NCBI RefSeq assembly: GCF_900156865.1
Contig: NZ_LT732529.1
Location: 1,681,422-1,745,421 of the forward strand
DNA length: 64,000 nt
Reading direction: 5' to 3'
DNA from: Litchfieldia sinesaloumensis
GTDB lineage: Bacteria > Bacillota > Bacilli > Bacillales > Bacillaceae_L
Of this stretch, positions 44,776-53,132 are shown piece after piece (position 1 is the stretch's first letter; each line of letters begins with the position of its first letter). The position numbers and the translations under genes are program-made. Below the pieces are notes generated by a model. The model worked only from the letters and a program-made list of their open reading frames with translations. It did no database searches and was not told where the DNA came from.

Positions 44776-45627
44776 TTATATAGCTTGTCTATTACCTACA
44801 TCCTCAGCACCTAGTGTTAACGTGTGTATAGTAATTTCTGGGTTACTGCGAACACGGATATTAATTCCTGTCTGCCCCAATCCTTCATTGATATAGAACT
44901 GTTTTCCGTCGTGTATGTGAAAACCTTTTATCATATTCATTCTAACAAGTTTCCCCATTTTCACCAAGTGATATGGTTTCGGGTAACAAATTTGTCCACC
45001 ATGAAAGTGACCGGATAATAGATAATCAAAATGATAATTCTTCATATGCAAGACTAGGTTCGGATCATGGGTTAATACTAAATTGTAGCCTGTCTTTAAT
45101 GACGCATAAGATTCTACCAGATTACTACGCTTCGTACTAAAGTCATCAATTCCAATCAAATTCAGACGATGCCCGTGAATCATGAAGGACTCATTTTCAT
45201 TTTGGAATGTCTTTACTCCATTTTCGTTTAAAAGCTGCTTTAACTTCACAAAATTCTTTTGTCGTAATACATAATCATGATTACCAAACACGGCAAAAGT
45301 GCCATGTGTAGGTGCAATTTTTTTAAAAACGTCTAAATAAGGAATGAGTTTCGGTATACTGCGAGTACGGTCTAAAAAGTCACCTGTAATAGCAATGATA
45401 TCTATCTTTTCATTCTTCACTTGTCTGTACAATTCATCAGGGGAAATCGATAGGTTTTCAAGATGTAAATCTGACAGGTGTAAAATCGTAACCTCTGTTG
45501 AATTCTGAATAGCTTGTTCAGGTTTCACAGCAATTTTATTTAACTTCACATGATATGTGTTTTTATTTGCTTTTCTAATAAAATAAAAAACTACTAGTAT
45601 CGCGATAACTGCGAGCAGAAGTTTCAT
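44776..45627 (-). CDS. ykoQ: Membrane-anchored metallophosphoesterase, YkoQ-like
   Basis: 283 aa. N-terminal membrane helix (residues 2-20), then a calcineurin-like phosphoesterase: LSDLHL, AITGDFLDR, FGNHDY, THDPN and LSGHFHGGQ supply the two-metal site. AGAAGGTGG before ATG 45627 sets the start. A YkoP-like gene lies 72 bp upstream on the same strand, and a YkoN-like glycosyltransferase is divergent, as in the B. subtilis yko group. The substrate is unknown, possibly a phospholipid or wall precursor. Confidence 0.82.
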   Translation of the reverse strand: MKLLLAVIAILVVFYFIRKANKNTYHVKLNKIAVKPEQAIQNSTEVTILHLSDLHLENLSISPDELYRQVKNEKIDIIAITGDFLDRTRSIPKLIPYLDVFKKIAPTHGTFAVFGNHDYVLRQKNFVKLKQLLNENGVKTFQNENESFMIHGHRLNLIGIDDFSTKRSNLVESYASLKTGYNLVLTHDPNLVLHMKNYHFDYLLSGHFHGGQICYPKPYHLVKMGKLVRMNMIKGFHIHDGKQFYINEGLGQTGINIRVRSNPEITIHTLTLGAEDVGNRQAI

Positions 45628-45699
45628 AAAAAAACACCACCTTCTCTCCTCCATTATAAATAATAGAAATCGAGAAAAGCAGTGGTAATGAATGGATGC

Positions 45700-46251
45700 T
45701 TACTTATACAGTTCAAATAGCTTATCTTTGGACATGAGTAAATACATAGGTGGCCTACGGATGTTTTTCGCTGAGATAGAAGATACTGACATACAATACA
45801 TCGGGAGAATGACTAGGAATTTGAACCAGAGGTAGATTCTATTTGAAATTGCAACTGTTTCAAAACCTAATCGGTTGCTGCCCTTGTTTAACCCGGTAAT
45901 CCCGATGATTCCTTTTATTTCATCCTTTTTGGGATGGTTATACAAATAGTTTGCAACCCCTGGCAATGCGGACTTTACATGGTTATAAATCACTCTTGCT
46001 TTTGACGTCTCTCCTTTAAGACTCATCAATTCTCTTAGTAACATTACATTATGTAAATGTATTTTGATTAATAGATCATTTCGTTTAATTTCGGTACCGT
46101 CAGAAAGGACACAAGGCCGTCCTTTATATTTCGTAACTCTCACTCGCAAGATTTCCTTGTCTTCAACGTATTTAAGGCGTGTAAACGCATAGTAAAGCGG
46201 ATCTAGAATGGTCCATACTGTAATTACGCATACCTTCATTTTTGCGAGCAT
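45700..46251 (-). CDS. ykoP: YkoP-like protein
   Basis: 183 aa with LTLLDPLYYAF-like hydrophobic start, the segment GTEIKRNDLLIKIHLHN and a central KSALPGVANYLYNHP. It resembles B. subtilis YkoP, a protein of unknown function whose gene accompanies a glycosyltransferase and the phosphoesterase YkoQ; the same neighbours occur here. AAAAGGAG is 11 nt before ATG 46251; the upstream 13 residues of the longer frame are uncertain. Possibly membrane-associated near residues 150-170. Confidence 0.65.
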   Translation of the reverse strand: MLAKMKVCVITVWTILDPLYYAFTRLKYVEDKEILRVRVTKYKGRPCVLSDGTEIKRNDLLIKIHLHNVMLLRELMSLKGETSKARVIYNHVKSALPGVANYLYNHPKKDEIKGIIGITGLNKGSNRLGFETVAISNRIYLWFKFLVILPMYCMSVSSISAKNIRRPPMYLLMSKDKLFELYK

Positions 46252-46391
46252 CGATATGATTTCTCCTTTTACTAGCTTTTTCAGTTTCATTTTCTCTATT
46301 TTCGGAAGAAATTATTTTGGAAAAGTTAGGAAGGATAAAAACGAGACACATTCTAAAAAATATAGATGTATGTTATGAAGGGGGATTTTTC

Positions 46392-47561
46392 ATGAAAAGA
46401 ATTCTATTTATGCCTTTCTTACAGCTTCCATCCGGTCATCATCAGGTGGCAGATGCAATAATTGATTCACTCGACCCCTCTTTCCACTGCGAAAAAATCG
46501 ATATTTTGAATTATTCATATGGTAAAATCGAAGCCCTTGTCTCTTCTATTTACCTTAAGTGGATACACCTCTTTCCAAAAACCTATAGCTGGATTTATAA
46601 AAAATCTGTATTCCAACAAATTGAGCAGGATAAAAACTATCGTCTTTACGAGCTCCTTTTTAAACAATTTGTGCACAAACTCATTTTCGAAACAAATCCA
46701 CATTTAATTATTTGCTCTCATGCATTACCTTCATACATGTTAAACAAACTAAAAGAAAAAAAGAAGCTGAACACTCCAGTTGTAAATGTCTATACCGATT
46801 TTTTCATCCATACGTTTTGGGGAATTAGGCATATTGACTATCATTTCGTCGCGCATGCGAACATGAAAACATATTTGTTAGACAAAGGTGTCAGTGAGGA
46901 AAAAATTTTTGTGACTGGGATCCCTGTTCATCCTCTATTGCAAAATGAATCTTCTAGGATATCGCAACCAGCTAATGGGCTGACTTGTACAATCATGGGT
47001 GGGAGTCTAGGTGTTGGCGCGATTGAAGAGCTTGTAGGAACCTTGCTTCAATCGAAAAAAATAACTTTCCAAATTCTTTGTGGCAAAAATAATCGCTTGT
47101 ATACAAAACTAAAAAGTCTTGGCCACCCAAGAATCACCCCTCTTCGTTACATCTCATCACGCGAAGAAATGAATGAGCTCTATGAAAAAACAGATTTGGT
47201 CATTACAAAGCCTGGTGGTGTGACAATTAGTGAATGTTTAATGAAGCGAATCCCTACTTTTATCTATCACGCCCTTCCCGGCCAAGAAGAAATCAACCTA
47301 GACGAGCTATTGAAAATGGGTTTAGTTGTTAAATTACCTCACTGGGATGAAATTTACGATTTTGAGGGGTTATTGCTGAAAGAGGTTAAAAAGCTTAACC
47401 AACTTTATAAAAATATAGATGGATTTCATGCTCATCTTTCCCCAAAAACGGCAGGTGAACTTGTTCAAGAAATCATACATGAAAGGAGGTCGTTCCATGG
47501 AGAAGAAGGAACATATAGATTCACAGGAAAAACAAGAATTCCCGGAGCAAATCGCACGTAA
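46392..47561 (+). CDS. ykoN: MGDG-synthase/UgtP-type glycosyltransferase, YkoN-like
   Basis: 389 aa GT28-type glycosyltransferase. The N-terminal domain has PSGHHQVADAI and the C-terminal nucleotide-sugar domain has GGSLGVGAIEEL, KPGGVTISECL and PGQEEIN. Relatives add sugars to diacylglycerol; the B. subtilis neighbours ykoP/ykoQ are also here, so a lipid or polyprenol acceptor is likely. GAAGGGGGATTTTTC before ATG 46392 defines the start. The last 65 nt overlap a small ORF with its own strong ribosome-binding site. Confidence 0.8.
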   Translation: MKRILFMPFLQLPSGHHQVADAIIDSLDPSFHCEKIDILNYSYGKIEALVSSIYLKWIHLFPKTYSWIYKKSVFQQIEQDKNYRLYELLFKQFVHKLIFETNPHLIICSHALPSYMLNKLKEKKKLNTPVVNVYTDFFIHTFWGIRHIDYHFVAHANMKTYLLDKGVSEEKIFVTGIPVHPLLQNESSRISQPANGLTCTIMGGSLGVGAIEELVGTLLQSKKITFQILCGKNNRLYTKLKSLGHPRITPLRYISSREEMNELYEKTDLVITKPGGVTISECLMKRIPTFIYHALPGQEEINLDELLKMGLVVKLPHWDEIYDFEGLLLKEVKKLNQLYKNIDGFHAHLSPKTAGELVQEIIHERRSFHGEEGTYRFTGKTRIPGANRT

Positions 47562-47646
47562 CTGCTATACGTTTACCAGCCACGAGCTGTTCTGGAGAGA
47601 ACTTAACACAATAGTGGAAGAAGGCGTTGAAATGGCAGAGGATTAA
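47497..47646 (+). CDS. 49-aa ORF overlapping the glycosyltransferase 3' end
   Basis: Starts at ATG 47497, 6 nt after AAAGGAGGT, an excellent ribosome-binding site located inside the glycosyltransferase gene, in another frame. It encodes a 49-aa, charged, soluble peptide ending EEGVEMAED. I recognise no family. The terminator directly after its stop makes it the last gene of the unit. Translation would be coupled to the upstream gene. Confidence 0.5.
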   Translation: MEKKEHIDSQEKQEFPEQIARNCYTFTSHELFWRELNTIVEEGVEMAED

Positions 47647-47656
47647 TGAATAATAA

Positions 47657-47682
47657 AAGGACTCCACCTGGATGGAGTCCTT
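47657..47682. terminator. Bidirectional terminator
   Basis: AAGGACTCCA-CCTGGA-TGGAGTCCTT between the convergent small ORF and SCO1 gene. Confidence 0.88.
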
Positions 47683-47689
47683 ACTTGTG

Positions 47690-48262
47690 CTATTGAATTT
47701 TTTTAATATCCTCAATGATTTCTTCATACGGAGTATTTGAGACTCCATCGTAATCCTTTAGGACCGTTCCATTTTGATCAACCAAATAAAAATTGATGAC
47801 GTGCATAACTTGGTCTTGTCCTTCTGGTTTTGCAACTATTGCGGCAAAACTGTCTTTTGCAAATTTAGTAATCTCTTCTAAGCTGTATCCAGTTAACAAA
47901 TGCCAGTTAGATAAGTCATCACTGTACCCTTCCGCATATTCCTTCAGCATTTCAGGTGTATCCACCTCTGGGTCCACAGAGAAAGAAACAAATTCAACAT
48001 CTAGCCCCTCATCTTTTACCATTTGTTGAAGCTTGGCCATATGTGCTGACATCGGTGGACAAACCGTGTCACACTGTGTAAAAATCATATCCGCTATCCA
48101 TACTTTTCCCTCTAAATCCTTCAGGCTTAAGCTTTCACCGTTCTGATCAGTATAGGAAAAATCAGAGACCTCATAATTAAGTGGATTAGCAATTCCACTA
48201 TTCCCACAAGCAGCTAAAATAAGAATAAGTGCGATTACACCCATTATCTTTATCTTTTTCAC
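47690..48262 (-). CDS. ypmQ: SCO1/SenC family lipoprotein (copper delivery), YpmQ-like
   Basis: 190 aa. Lipobox AAC (Cys19), thioredoxin-like fold with the copper motif CDTVC (Cys64, Cys68) and the third ligand His in VMHVINFYL. SCO proteins deliver copper to the CuA site of cytochrome c oxidase on the outer membrane face. Start GTG 48262 after AGGTGAAGAT. It is a single gene here. B. subtilis places ypmQ between ypmP and ypmR, so the local order is rearranged. Confidence 0.88.
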   Translation of the reverse strand: MKKIKIMGVIALILILAACGNSGIANPLNYEVSDFSYTDQNGESLSLKDLEGKVWIADMIFTQCDTVCPPMSAHMAKLQQMVKDEGLDVEFVSFSVDPEVDTPEMLKEYAEGYSDDLSNWHLLTGYSLEEITKFAKDSFAAIVAKPEGQDQVMHVINFYLVDQNGTVLKDYDGVSNTPYEEIIEDIKKIQ

Positions 48263-48422
48263 ATCTTCACCTGCATTCTTCTTTTTATGAATTCAAATCT
48301 TATTTTAAAGAACTTATTACAAAGATACAACTAAATAGGCTGTGAACAATTTTCGAACATATTGAATAGCTTGTCATCATAAAATGGACAAGGAGAGTTA
48401 GTTTTATTAGGGGGTTAAAGTT

Positions 48423-48479
48423 ATGAGGTTCTATCATACTTGTCAGAAAGGTCATGTTTTCAAATGCCCAAAATTGTAA
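48423..48479 (+). CDS. 18-codon leader ORF overlapping the yitE-like start
   Basis: ATG 48423 follows TTAGGGGG by about 8 nt, a better ribosome-binding site than the one of the next gene. It encodes MRFYHTCQKGHVFKCPKL and stops at 48479, 16 nt inside the YitT-family gene in another frame. It could be a leader peptide that couples or tunes translation of the membrane protein, or chance. Not recognised. Confidence 0.35.
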   Translation: MRFYHTCQKGHVFKCPKL

Positions 48480-49084
48480 TTACGTATGTATGTATCGTAG
48501 TTGGTGCACTATTACAGGGACTTGGCATGTCCTTATTTTTATTTCCTCATAATATCCCTTCCGGTGGAGCTGCAGGATTAGCAATATTGTTGAACCATTG
48601 GGTTCAGCTACCCTTAGGCATGTCCCTATGGATTGTCAATTTCTCCTTCTTGGTACTAGCTTTAAAATATTTCGGATTCACATGGACTGTGAAGACGATG
48701 ATTGCTGTTACAATTACGTCGGTAACCGTTAGCTTCACGACAAACCTTGGCACATATTTAACACCCTTTTTCTGGCTTGATTTACTTTTGGGAGCGATGA
48801 TTTTTGGAGTGGGTGTCGGGCTTTTAATCCGTAGCGGTTCTTCAAGTGGTGGAATGGTTATCCCGACTTTGATGATTGCACAATACAATGATTGGTCACC
48901 AGGTAAAGTGATGTTATGGCTGAATTTTTTCATTTTCCTACTAACAGCTTCTGTCATTGATATCCGAATTGTGTTTTACGCAATCCTCTGTCAGACTGTT
49001 TCTACCAATATTATTGACTTTATCTATCATCTGAGAGCACCTTCATTTATTACAACACCATCATTTGGTTGGAGAAAAAAATAA
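48464..49084 (+). CDS. yitE: YitT/YitE-family membrane protein
   Basis: 206 aa with about six membrane segments. ALLQGLGMSLFLFPHNIPSGGAAGLAILL and FGVGVGLLIRSGSSSGGMVIPTLMI are typical of the UPF0750 (YitT) family. The C-terminal DUF2179 domain found in longer members is absent, as I recall for YitE. Position near the cysC-sat-cysH-yitD-yitC cluster supports a YitE assignment. ATG 48464 with AAAGGTC upstream; TTG 48440 is an in-frame alternative. Function unknown; transport is assumed. Confidence 0.7.
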   Translation: MPKIVITYVCIVVGALLQGLGMSLFLFPHNIPSGGAAGLAILLNHWVQLPLGMSLWIVNFSFLVLALKYFGFTWTVKTMIAVTITSVTVSFTTNLGTYLTPFFWLDLLLGAMIFGVGVGLLIRSGSSSGGMVIPTLMIAQYNDWSPGKVMLWLNFFIFLLTASVIDIRIVFYAILCQTVSTNIIDFIYHLRAPSFITTPSFGWRKK

Positions 49085-49109
49085 GTAAGAAAGCTGAATA
49101 CTTTCTTAC

Positions 49110-49712
49110 TTAAAGAAGAATTTCCCTATTCTTTAAATAGCTAATGATGGTTTCAACCGATTGAGAGATGGTTAATTTATCGCTTTCAATTACCAGTTCG
49201 GGTTGGTTCGGTTCTTCATAGGGGGAGCTAATTCCGGTAAATTCGGAGATCTCCCCGCTTCTTGCTTTCTTATATAAGCCCTTTGGATCACGATTCTCAC
49301 AAACTGATATCGGACATTTGACAAAAACCTCAATAAATTCTCCGTCAGGAAACAGGGCTCTTACCTGTTCACGGTCCTCACGGAATGGTGAAATGAATGC
49401 TGTTGAGACAATCTGACCACTATCCACGAAAAGCTTAGACACCTCACCAATTCTACGAATATTCTCTTTCCGATCCTCTTTGCTAAAACCAAGTCCTGCA
49501 TTTAAGCCATGGCGAATATTATCCCCATCGAGGACGTAGCTTTGAATATTGAGTGAAAATAACTCCTTATCAAGGGCATTTGCTAAAGAAGATTTACCCG
49601 ATCCCGAAAGGCCGGTAAACCAAATTACACAGCTTTTATGATTATTTTGTTGTTGTCGTGCTTGTTTAGTTATTGTTGATTGATGCCAAATTAAATGTTG
49701 TTCTTCGCCCAT
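49110..49712 (-). CDS. cysC: Adenylylsulfate kinase
   Basis: 200 aa APS kinase: P-loop GLSGSGKSS (residues 34-42), the [11 protein letters not shown] substrate loop, [16 protein letters not shown] and [10 protein letters not shown]. It phosphorylates APS to PAPS. ATG 49712 is 3-6 nt after AGGTGGGG. Last gene of the sulfate operon, separated from sat by 254 bp that contain a structured repeat. Equivalent to B. subtilis YisZ, part of the sporulation-time yisZ-yitAB set. Confidence 0.9.
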   Translation of the reverse strand: MGEEQHLIWHQSTITKQARQQQNNHKSCVIWFTGLSGSGKSSLANALDKELFSLNIQSYVLDGDNIRHGLNAGLGFSKEDRKENIRRIGEVSKLFVDSGQIVSTAFISPFREDREQVRALFPDGEFIEVFVKCPISVCENRDPKGLYKKARSGEISEFTGISSPYEEPNQPELVIESDKLTISQSVETIISYLKNREILL

Positions 49713-49724
49713 ATTCCCCACCTA

Positions 49725-49838
49725 TCAAATACGCCTTGGCGAATTTGCGCCCGATTTTAGGCCCACAGGACGTGGGTCATGAAGATGTTGCCACATGATG
49801 TGGCGTATTTAGTCTTCGATCTTACTGCTCGAAAATTT
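49725..49838. repeat. ~115-nt structured intergenic repeat, copy 1 (before cysC)
   Basis: Aligns over its whole length with 60537-60652 (copy 2, before dfrA). Shared features on the plus strand are CAAATACxCCTTG, GCCC, the pair GAAGA...TCTTC enclosing TTGCCA...TGGCG, and CTACTGCTC(A/G)AAAATT. Hairpins: CGCC-TT-GGCG (49732-49741), CCCAC-AGGAC-GTGGG, and GCCACATGATGTGGC. Both copies sit in minus-strand operons directly before a ribosome-binding site. Non-coding. Confidence 0.65.
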
Positions 49839-49849
49839 ACCTATTAAAA

Positions 49850-49920
49850 ATCGTGGCATCCGCCGGAGGCTTTTAGTTTATTCAGTCAGGGTTAGAACCC
49901 CAACTGAAGTGTACTTTATC
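49850..49920. other. Intergenic hairpins after sat
   Basis: GCATCCGCCGGAGGC-type GC-rich segment and TCAGTCAGGGTT-AGA-ACCCCAACTGA inverted repeat downstream of the sat stop; possibly a partial terminator or another repeat. No ORF. Confidence 0.35.
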
Positions 49921-49966
49921 AATCTTTTATTCCATTAATGGAAGCGTGATTTCTAGCTGAATAAAG

Positions 49967-51115
49967 TTAAATTTTCGAATATTGTTCTGCCATCCCTCGA
50001 ATAAGGACCTCGACTACTTCAGGTCGACTAAATTCCTTTGGTGGCTTTTGTCCTGCTTTTAGCATCTCACGGACCTTAGTACCCGATAAAATAACATGGT
50101 CTTCTGTGCTATGAGGGCATGTTTTGGCTGAGGCCATGTTCCCACACTTTTGACAGAAAAAACTATGCTCAAAAAACAATGGTGAGATCCCTAGTTCATC
50201 TTCAGTAAAATGACTAAAGATGTTCTGCGAATCATAGGTGCCATAGTAATTTCCAACTCCGGCATGGTCACGACCCACGATAAAATGTGTGCACCCATAA
50301 TTTTTCCGCACAAGTGCGTGAAAAATAGCCTCTCTAGGACCTGCGTAGCGCATTGCAGCTGGAAAAACAGATAGGAACACTCTGTTTTTAGGATAATATT
50401 TTTCTAAGAGGACCATATAGCTTTCCATCCGTATATCACTCGGGATATCGTCAGCTTTTGTTTCACCAACTAATGGGTTTAAAAATAGCCCATCTACTAC
50501 CTCAAGCGCCGACTTTTGAATATATTCATGAGCACGATGCACAGGATTTCTTGTCTGAAATCCAACTACTTTTTTCCATCCTAAATGTTCAAAAACAGCT
50601 CTTGTTTCACTCGGATCCAGATAAAATTTTTCAAACTTTTTCTTTTTCGGTCGGTTAACAAGATGGATAGGCCCTGCAATATACACATCCGGTCTTTCAT
50701 ATAACTTCTTAACCCCTGGATGGGCCGAATCCGTTGTACGATACACCTTAAAGGCCTCTGCTTCTTTGTTCGGTACATATTTTTCAGTAACTTCAATAAC
50801 CCCATATACCTCATTATTTTGAACTAAGCGAACTTTATCACCACTTGATATCTTCTTTGCCGTCGTTTTGTCTACAGCCAAGGTGATTGGAATCGACCAT
50901 GGCAAACCATTGGCAAGTCTCATCGTATGGATTATGGATTCGTAATCTTCCTTACCAATAAATCCATCGAGTGGACTGTATGCTCCGATTGCCAGCAACT
51001 CCAAATCGCTTAATTCCATATTGCTAAGTTCAATCTGTTTATCAATATCATCATAGTTATACGTTGGGTTAATACGATTAACTAGTGTACCGCCATGCGG
51101 TTTACTTAATGCCAC
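49967..51115 (-). CDS. sat: Sulfate adenylyltransferase
   Basis: 382 aa, the homo-oligomeric Sat type found in Bacillus. HxGH-like [10 protein letters not shown] and GRDHAG mark the ATP site; the N-terminus PHGGTLVNR is standard. It makes APS from sulfate and ATP. AGGGGG is 8 nt before GTG 51115 (TTG 51118 is an alternative). It follows cysH by 13 bp. Equivalent to B. subtilis YitA by neighbourhood. Confidence 0.92.
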   Translation of the reverse strand: MALSKPHGGTLVNRINPTYNYDDIDKQIELSNMELSDLELLAIGAYSPLDGFIGKEDYESIIHTMRLANGLPWSIPITLAVDKTTAKKISSGDKVRLVQNNEVYGVIEVTEKYVPNKEAEAFKVYRTTDSAHPGVKKLYERPDVYIAGPIHLVNRPKKKKFEKFYLDPSETRAVFEHLGWKKVVGFQTRNPVHRAHEYIQKSALEVVDGLFLNPLVGETKADDIPSDIRMESYMVLLEKYYPKNRVFLSVFPAAMRYAGPREAIFHALVRKNYGCTHFIVGRDHAGVGNYYGTYDSQNIFSHFTEDELGISPLFFEHSFFCQKCGNMASAKTCPHSTEDHVILSGTKVREMLKAGQKPPKEFSRPEVVEVLIRGMAEQYSKI

Positions 51116-51128
51116 CAAAAAAACCCCC

Positions 51129-51839
51129 TTATTCTTTTACATGTAACCCGCATTCAGTTTTTGTAGAATTTGCCCATCTTCCCGAACGTAAATCACCATT
51201 AAGCACTTGGTTCGTACAAGGGGCACAACCAATACTTGGGTAATGATTATCGTGCAATTCGTTATAAGGGAGGTTATTAAGTTTGATATAGTTCCAAACA
51301 TCATCCCACGTCCAGTGGATCAGTGGACAAATCTTAATATTTTTAAATTTTTCATCTTTGTTCAGATATTCTGTGTTTTTTCGCGTAGGACCTTGCTCCC
51401 GACGCAAACCCGAAATCCACGCCTTTGAGCCATTTAGCACCTCTTGCAATGGTTCAATTTTTCGAATCTGACAGCACAGATTCGGATTCGTCATCCATAG
51501 TTCATCTCCATGAAGATTCGCCTGTGCGTTGAGATCTAAGGTAGGTTTCTTCAATTCAATCTGAAGAGTAGGATATTTTTCTTTTATCTTATCTATGAGT
51601 TCATATGTTTCTTTAAAATGAAGCCCTGTATCAAGAAAAACAATTCTAGCCCCCTTATTGACTTTTGATAATAGATCAATAAGAACGATTCCTTCTGCAC
51701 CGAAACTGCAGGCATAGACAATTTCATCAGCTGAATATGCTTGATACGCCCATTTTAAAATGTCGTAGTAATCCTTATTTGCTTCCGTTACTTCCTTTAC
51801 CCTCTTTTCGTTCCAATTTTCATAGGTGATAGCGCTCAA
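51129..51839 (-). CDS. cysH: APS/PAPS reductase
   Basis: 236 aa. The PP-loop-like ACSFGAEG, iron-sulfur cysteines CC and GCAPC (with NLCCQIRK) of the 4Fe-4S-containing class, and the C-terminal catalytic Cys in ECGLH. Enzymes with the cluster can use APS, and the B. subtilis homologue uses both APS and PAPS. Product: sulfite. AGGAGG 9 nt before TTG 51839 sets the start, overlapping the upstream phosphatase gene by 20 nt. Equivalent to YitB by position. No sulfite reductase gene follows. Confidence 0.9.
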   Translation of the reverse strand: MSAITYENWNEKRVKEVTEANKDYYDILKWAYQAYSADEIVYACSFGAEGIVLIDLLSKVNKGARIVFLDTGLHFKETYELIDKIKEKYPTLQIELKKPTLDLNAQANLHGDELWMTNPNLCCQIRKIEPLQEVLNGSKAWISGLRREQGPTRKNTEYLNKDEKFKNIKICPLIHWTWDDVWNYIKLNNLPYNELHDNHYPSIGCAPCTNQVLNGDLRSGRWANSTKTECGLHVKE

Positions 51840-52380
51840 TCTCGAATTCCTCCTCTCGAACCTCAATTGTTAGCAGCTGATTATTCTTTATTTCGAACTG
51901 ATTCATTTTATTGATCGTGCCATATCTATAATGTGATAAGCATGCACGAATCCATGAACCGTGACCAAATACTAATATCGATTCATACTGCTTATATTTT
52001 TTTATGAAAGTAAGCATTCGGTTTTCCAAGTCAACCAGTCTCTCACCTAACTCAAGCTTACGTGGCTGTGAAAACCAGTCACTACTATGAGCATCAATCA
52101 GAAGCTTTTTTTCCTTCCCTTCATATTCACCAAAATTGAGCTCATTCAGCAGTGGTTCAAGCTTAAAGTCCTCGTAACCATAAGCTTTTGCGGTTTGTTG
52201 AGTACGGATTAATGTACTCGTTAACACCAGAGAGTATTTTTGTTTTAACTTCTGTTTATTTTCATCAATCGCCAATTTGTTCGTATCATTAACCTCTAAA
52301 ATTGGAATGTCCTTACTTCCTTGCAGAACTCCTAATTCGTTCCATCTAGTTGGAAGATGCCTTATTAGGGTAAGTTCCAT
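51820..52380 (-). CDS. Histidine phosphatase superfamily protein, YitD position
   Basis: 186 aa. Catalytic motif LIRHLPTRWNE (phospho-accepting His8), downstream second His in FGHGSW. Branch: cofactor-independent phosphoglycerate-mutase-like phosphatases. It lies between yitC/comA (16-nt overlap) and cysH (20-nt overlap), so it is tightly bound to this pathway. The step it could catalyse is removal of phosphate from phosphosulfolactate, which ComB does in archaea; that is inference. Start ATG with GGGAGAGAAATC. Confidence 0.75.
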   Translation of the reverse strand: MELTLIRHLPTRWNELGVLQGSKDIPILEVNDTNKLAIDENKQKLKQKYSLVLTSTLIRTQQTAKAYGYEDFKLEPLLNELNFGEYEGKEKKLLIDAHSSDWFSQPRKLELGERLVDLENRMLTFIKKYKQYESILVFGHGSWIRACLSHYRYGTINKMNQFEIKNNQLLTIEVREEEFEIERYHL

Positions 52381-53132
52381 GATTTCTCTCCCATGAAAAA
52401 GGTTTCACTGCGAAGTCCAAGTCGCTGTGCTTCTAACACGAGCACATCCTGTATTTTGACATTTCCAAGATTAACATTTGTTCCAAATTGGTTAATGAAG
52501 AACATTTGTTGTTTTGGAGTAGGTGCTTCGAAAATTACTTTATTCACATCAATATTTGATGAAATTTGATGAATCAACTCCATATTGACTTGACCAGAAC
52601 GATTATAAATACCCGCTGTTCCTGAGTCTCTCCCCTCAGTAATTACATATTTACAACCCGTCGCAAGTAGTAAGTTAATTTCTTGTTCCCATTCGGATAA
52701 CGGCATTTCTTTATCTTGATCTTTCGAACCAACCTCTGCAATGACATTGAATTGATGTTTGAGCTTTTTAATTAATGCAATTCTTTTATGAAGTGGGATA
52801 TCAACCGTTCCATTTGAAATTTCAATCCATTCAATCCCAAGTTCTTGTAAGCTCTTTGCGTACTCATCGATTTTCTCCTGTACGTAGCATTTTTCGAAAA
52901 GCGTTCCGCCACAATATGGGATTATCTTATATTTTTTATAGAGATTGATCTTTTCTTGTAGGTTTGGGGTCACATAAGCGGAGCCAATCCCAATCTTCGC
53001 GATATCAATATAGGAATGATAATCCTCTAAAAATGACTCCAACTGACCTATCGGAGTGCCAAAATCTGCGATTGAGGTAAGTCCATAGCTTCGTTCACCC
53101 GTTGTTCGAAATGGAACTTCTAAAAAATCCAT
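52365..53132 (-). CDS. yitC: Phosphosulfolactate synthase, ComA/YitC
   Basis: 255 aa TIM barrel of the ComA family, with IAKIGIGSAY, PYCGGTLFE, IEISNGT, IAEVGSKD and ITEGRDSG. It adds sulfite to phosphoenolpyruvate to give 3-phosphosulfolactate. In archaea this starts coenzyme M; Bacillus has no coenzyme M but accumulates 3-sulfolactate in spores, and YitC has been linked to that. First gene of the operon; AGGAGGAAATACCC precedes the ATG. Confidence 0.88.
   Translation of the reverse strand: MDFLEVPFRTTGERSYGLTSIADFGTPIGQLESFLEDYHSYIDIAKIGIGSAYVTPNLQEKINLYKKYKIIPYCGGTLFEKCYVQEKIDEYAKSLQELGIEWIEISNGTVDIPLHKRIALIKKLKHQFNVIAEVGSKDQDKEMPLSEWEQEINLLLATGCKYVITEGRDSGTAGIYNRSGQVNMELIHQISSNIDVNKVIFEAPTPKQQMFFINQFGTNVNLGNVKIQDVLVLEAQRLGLRSETFFMGEKSWNLP

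Noticed and set aside
46317-46391. Longer N-terminus of the glycosyltransferase from ATG 46317
   Set aside because: No ribosome-binding site, and the 25 extra residues do not match the family; GAAGGGGG precedes ATG 46392.
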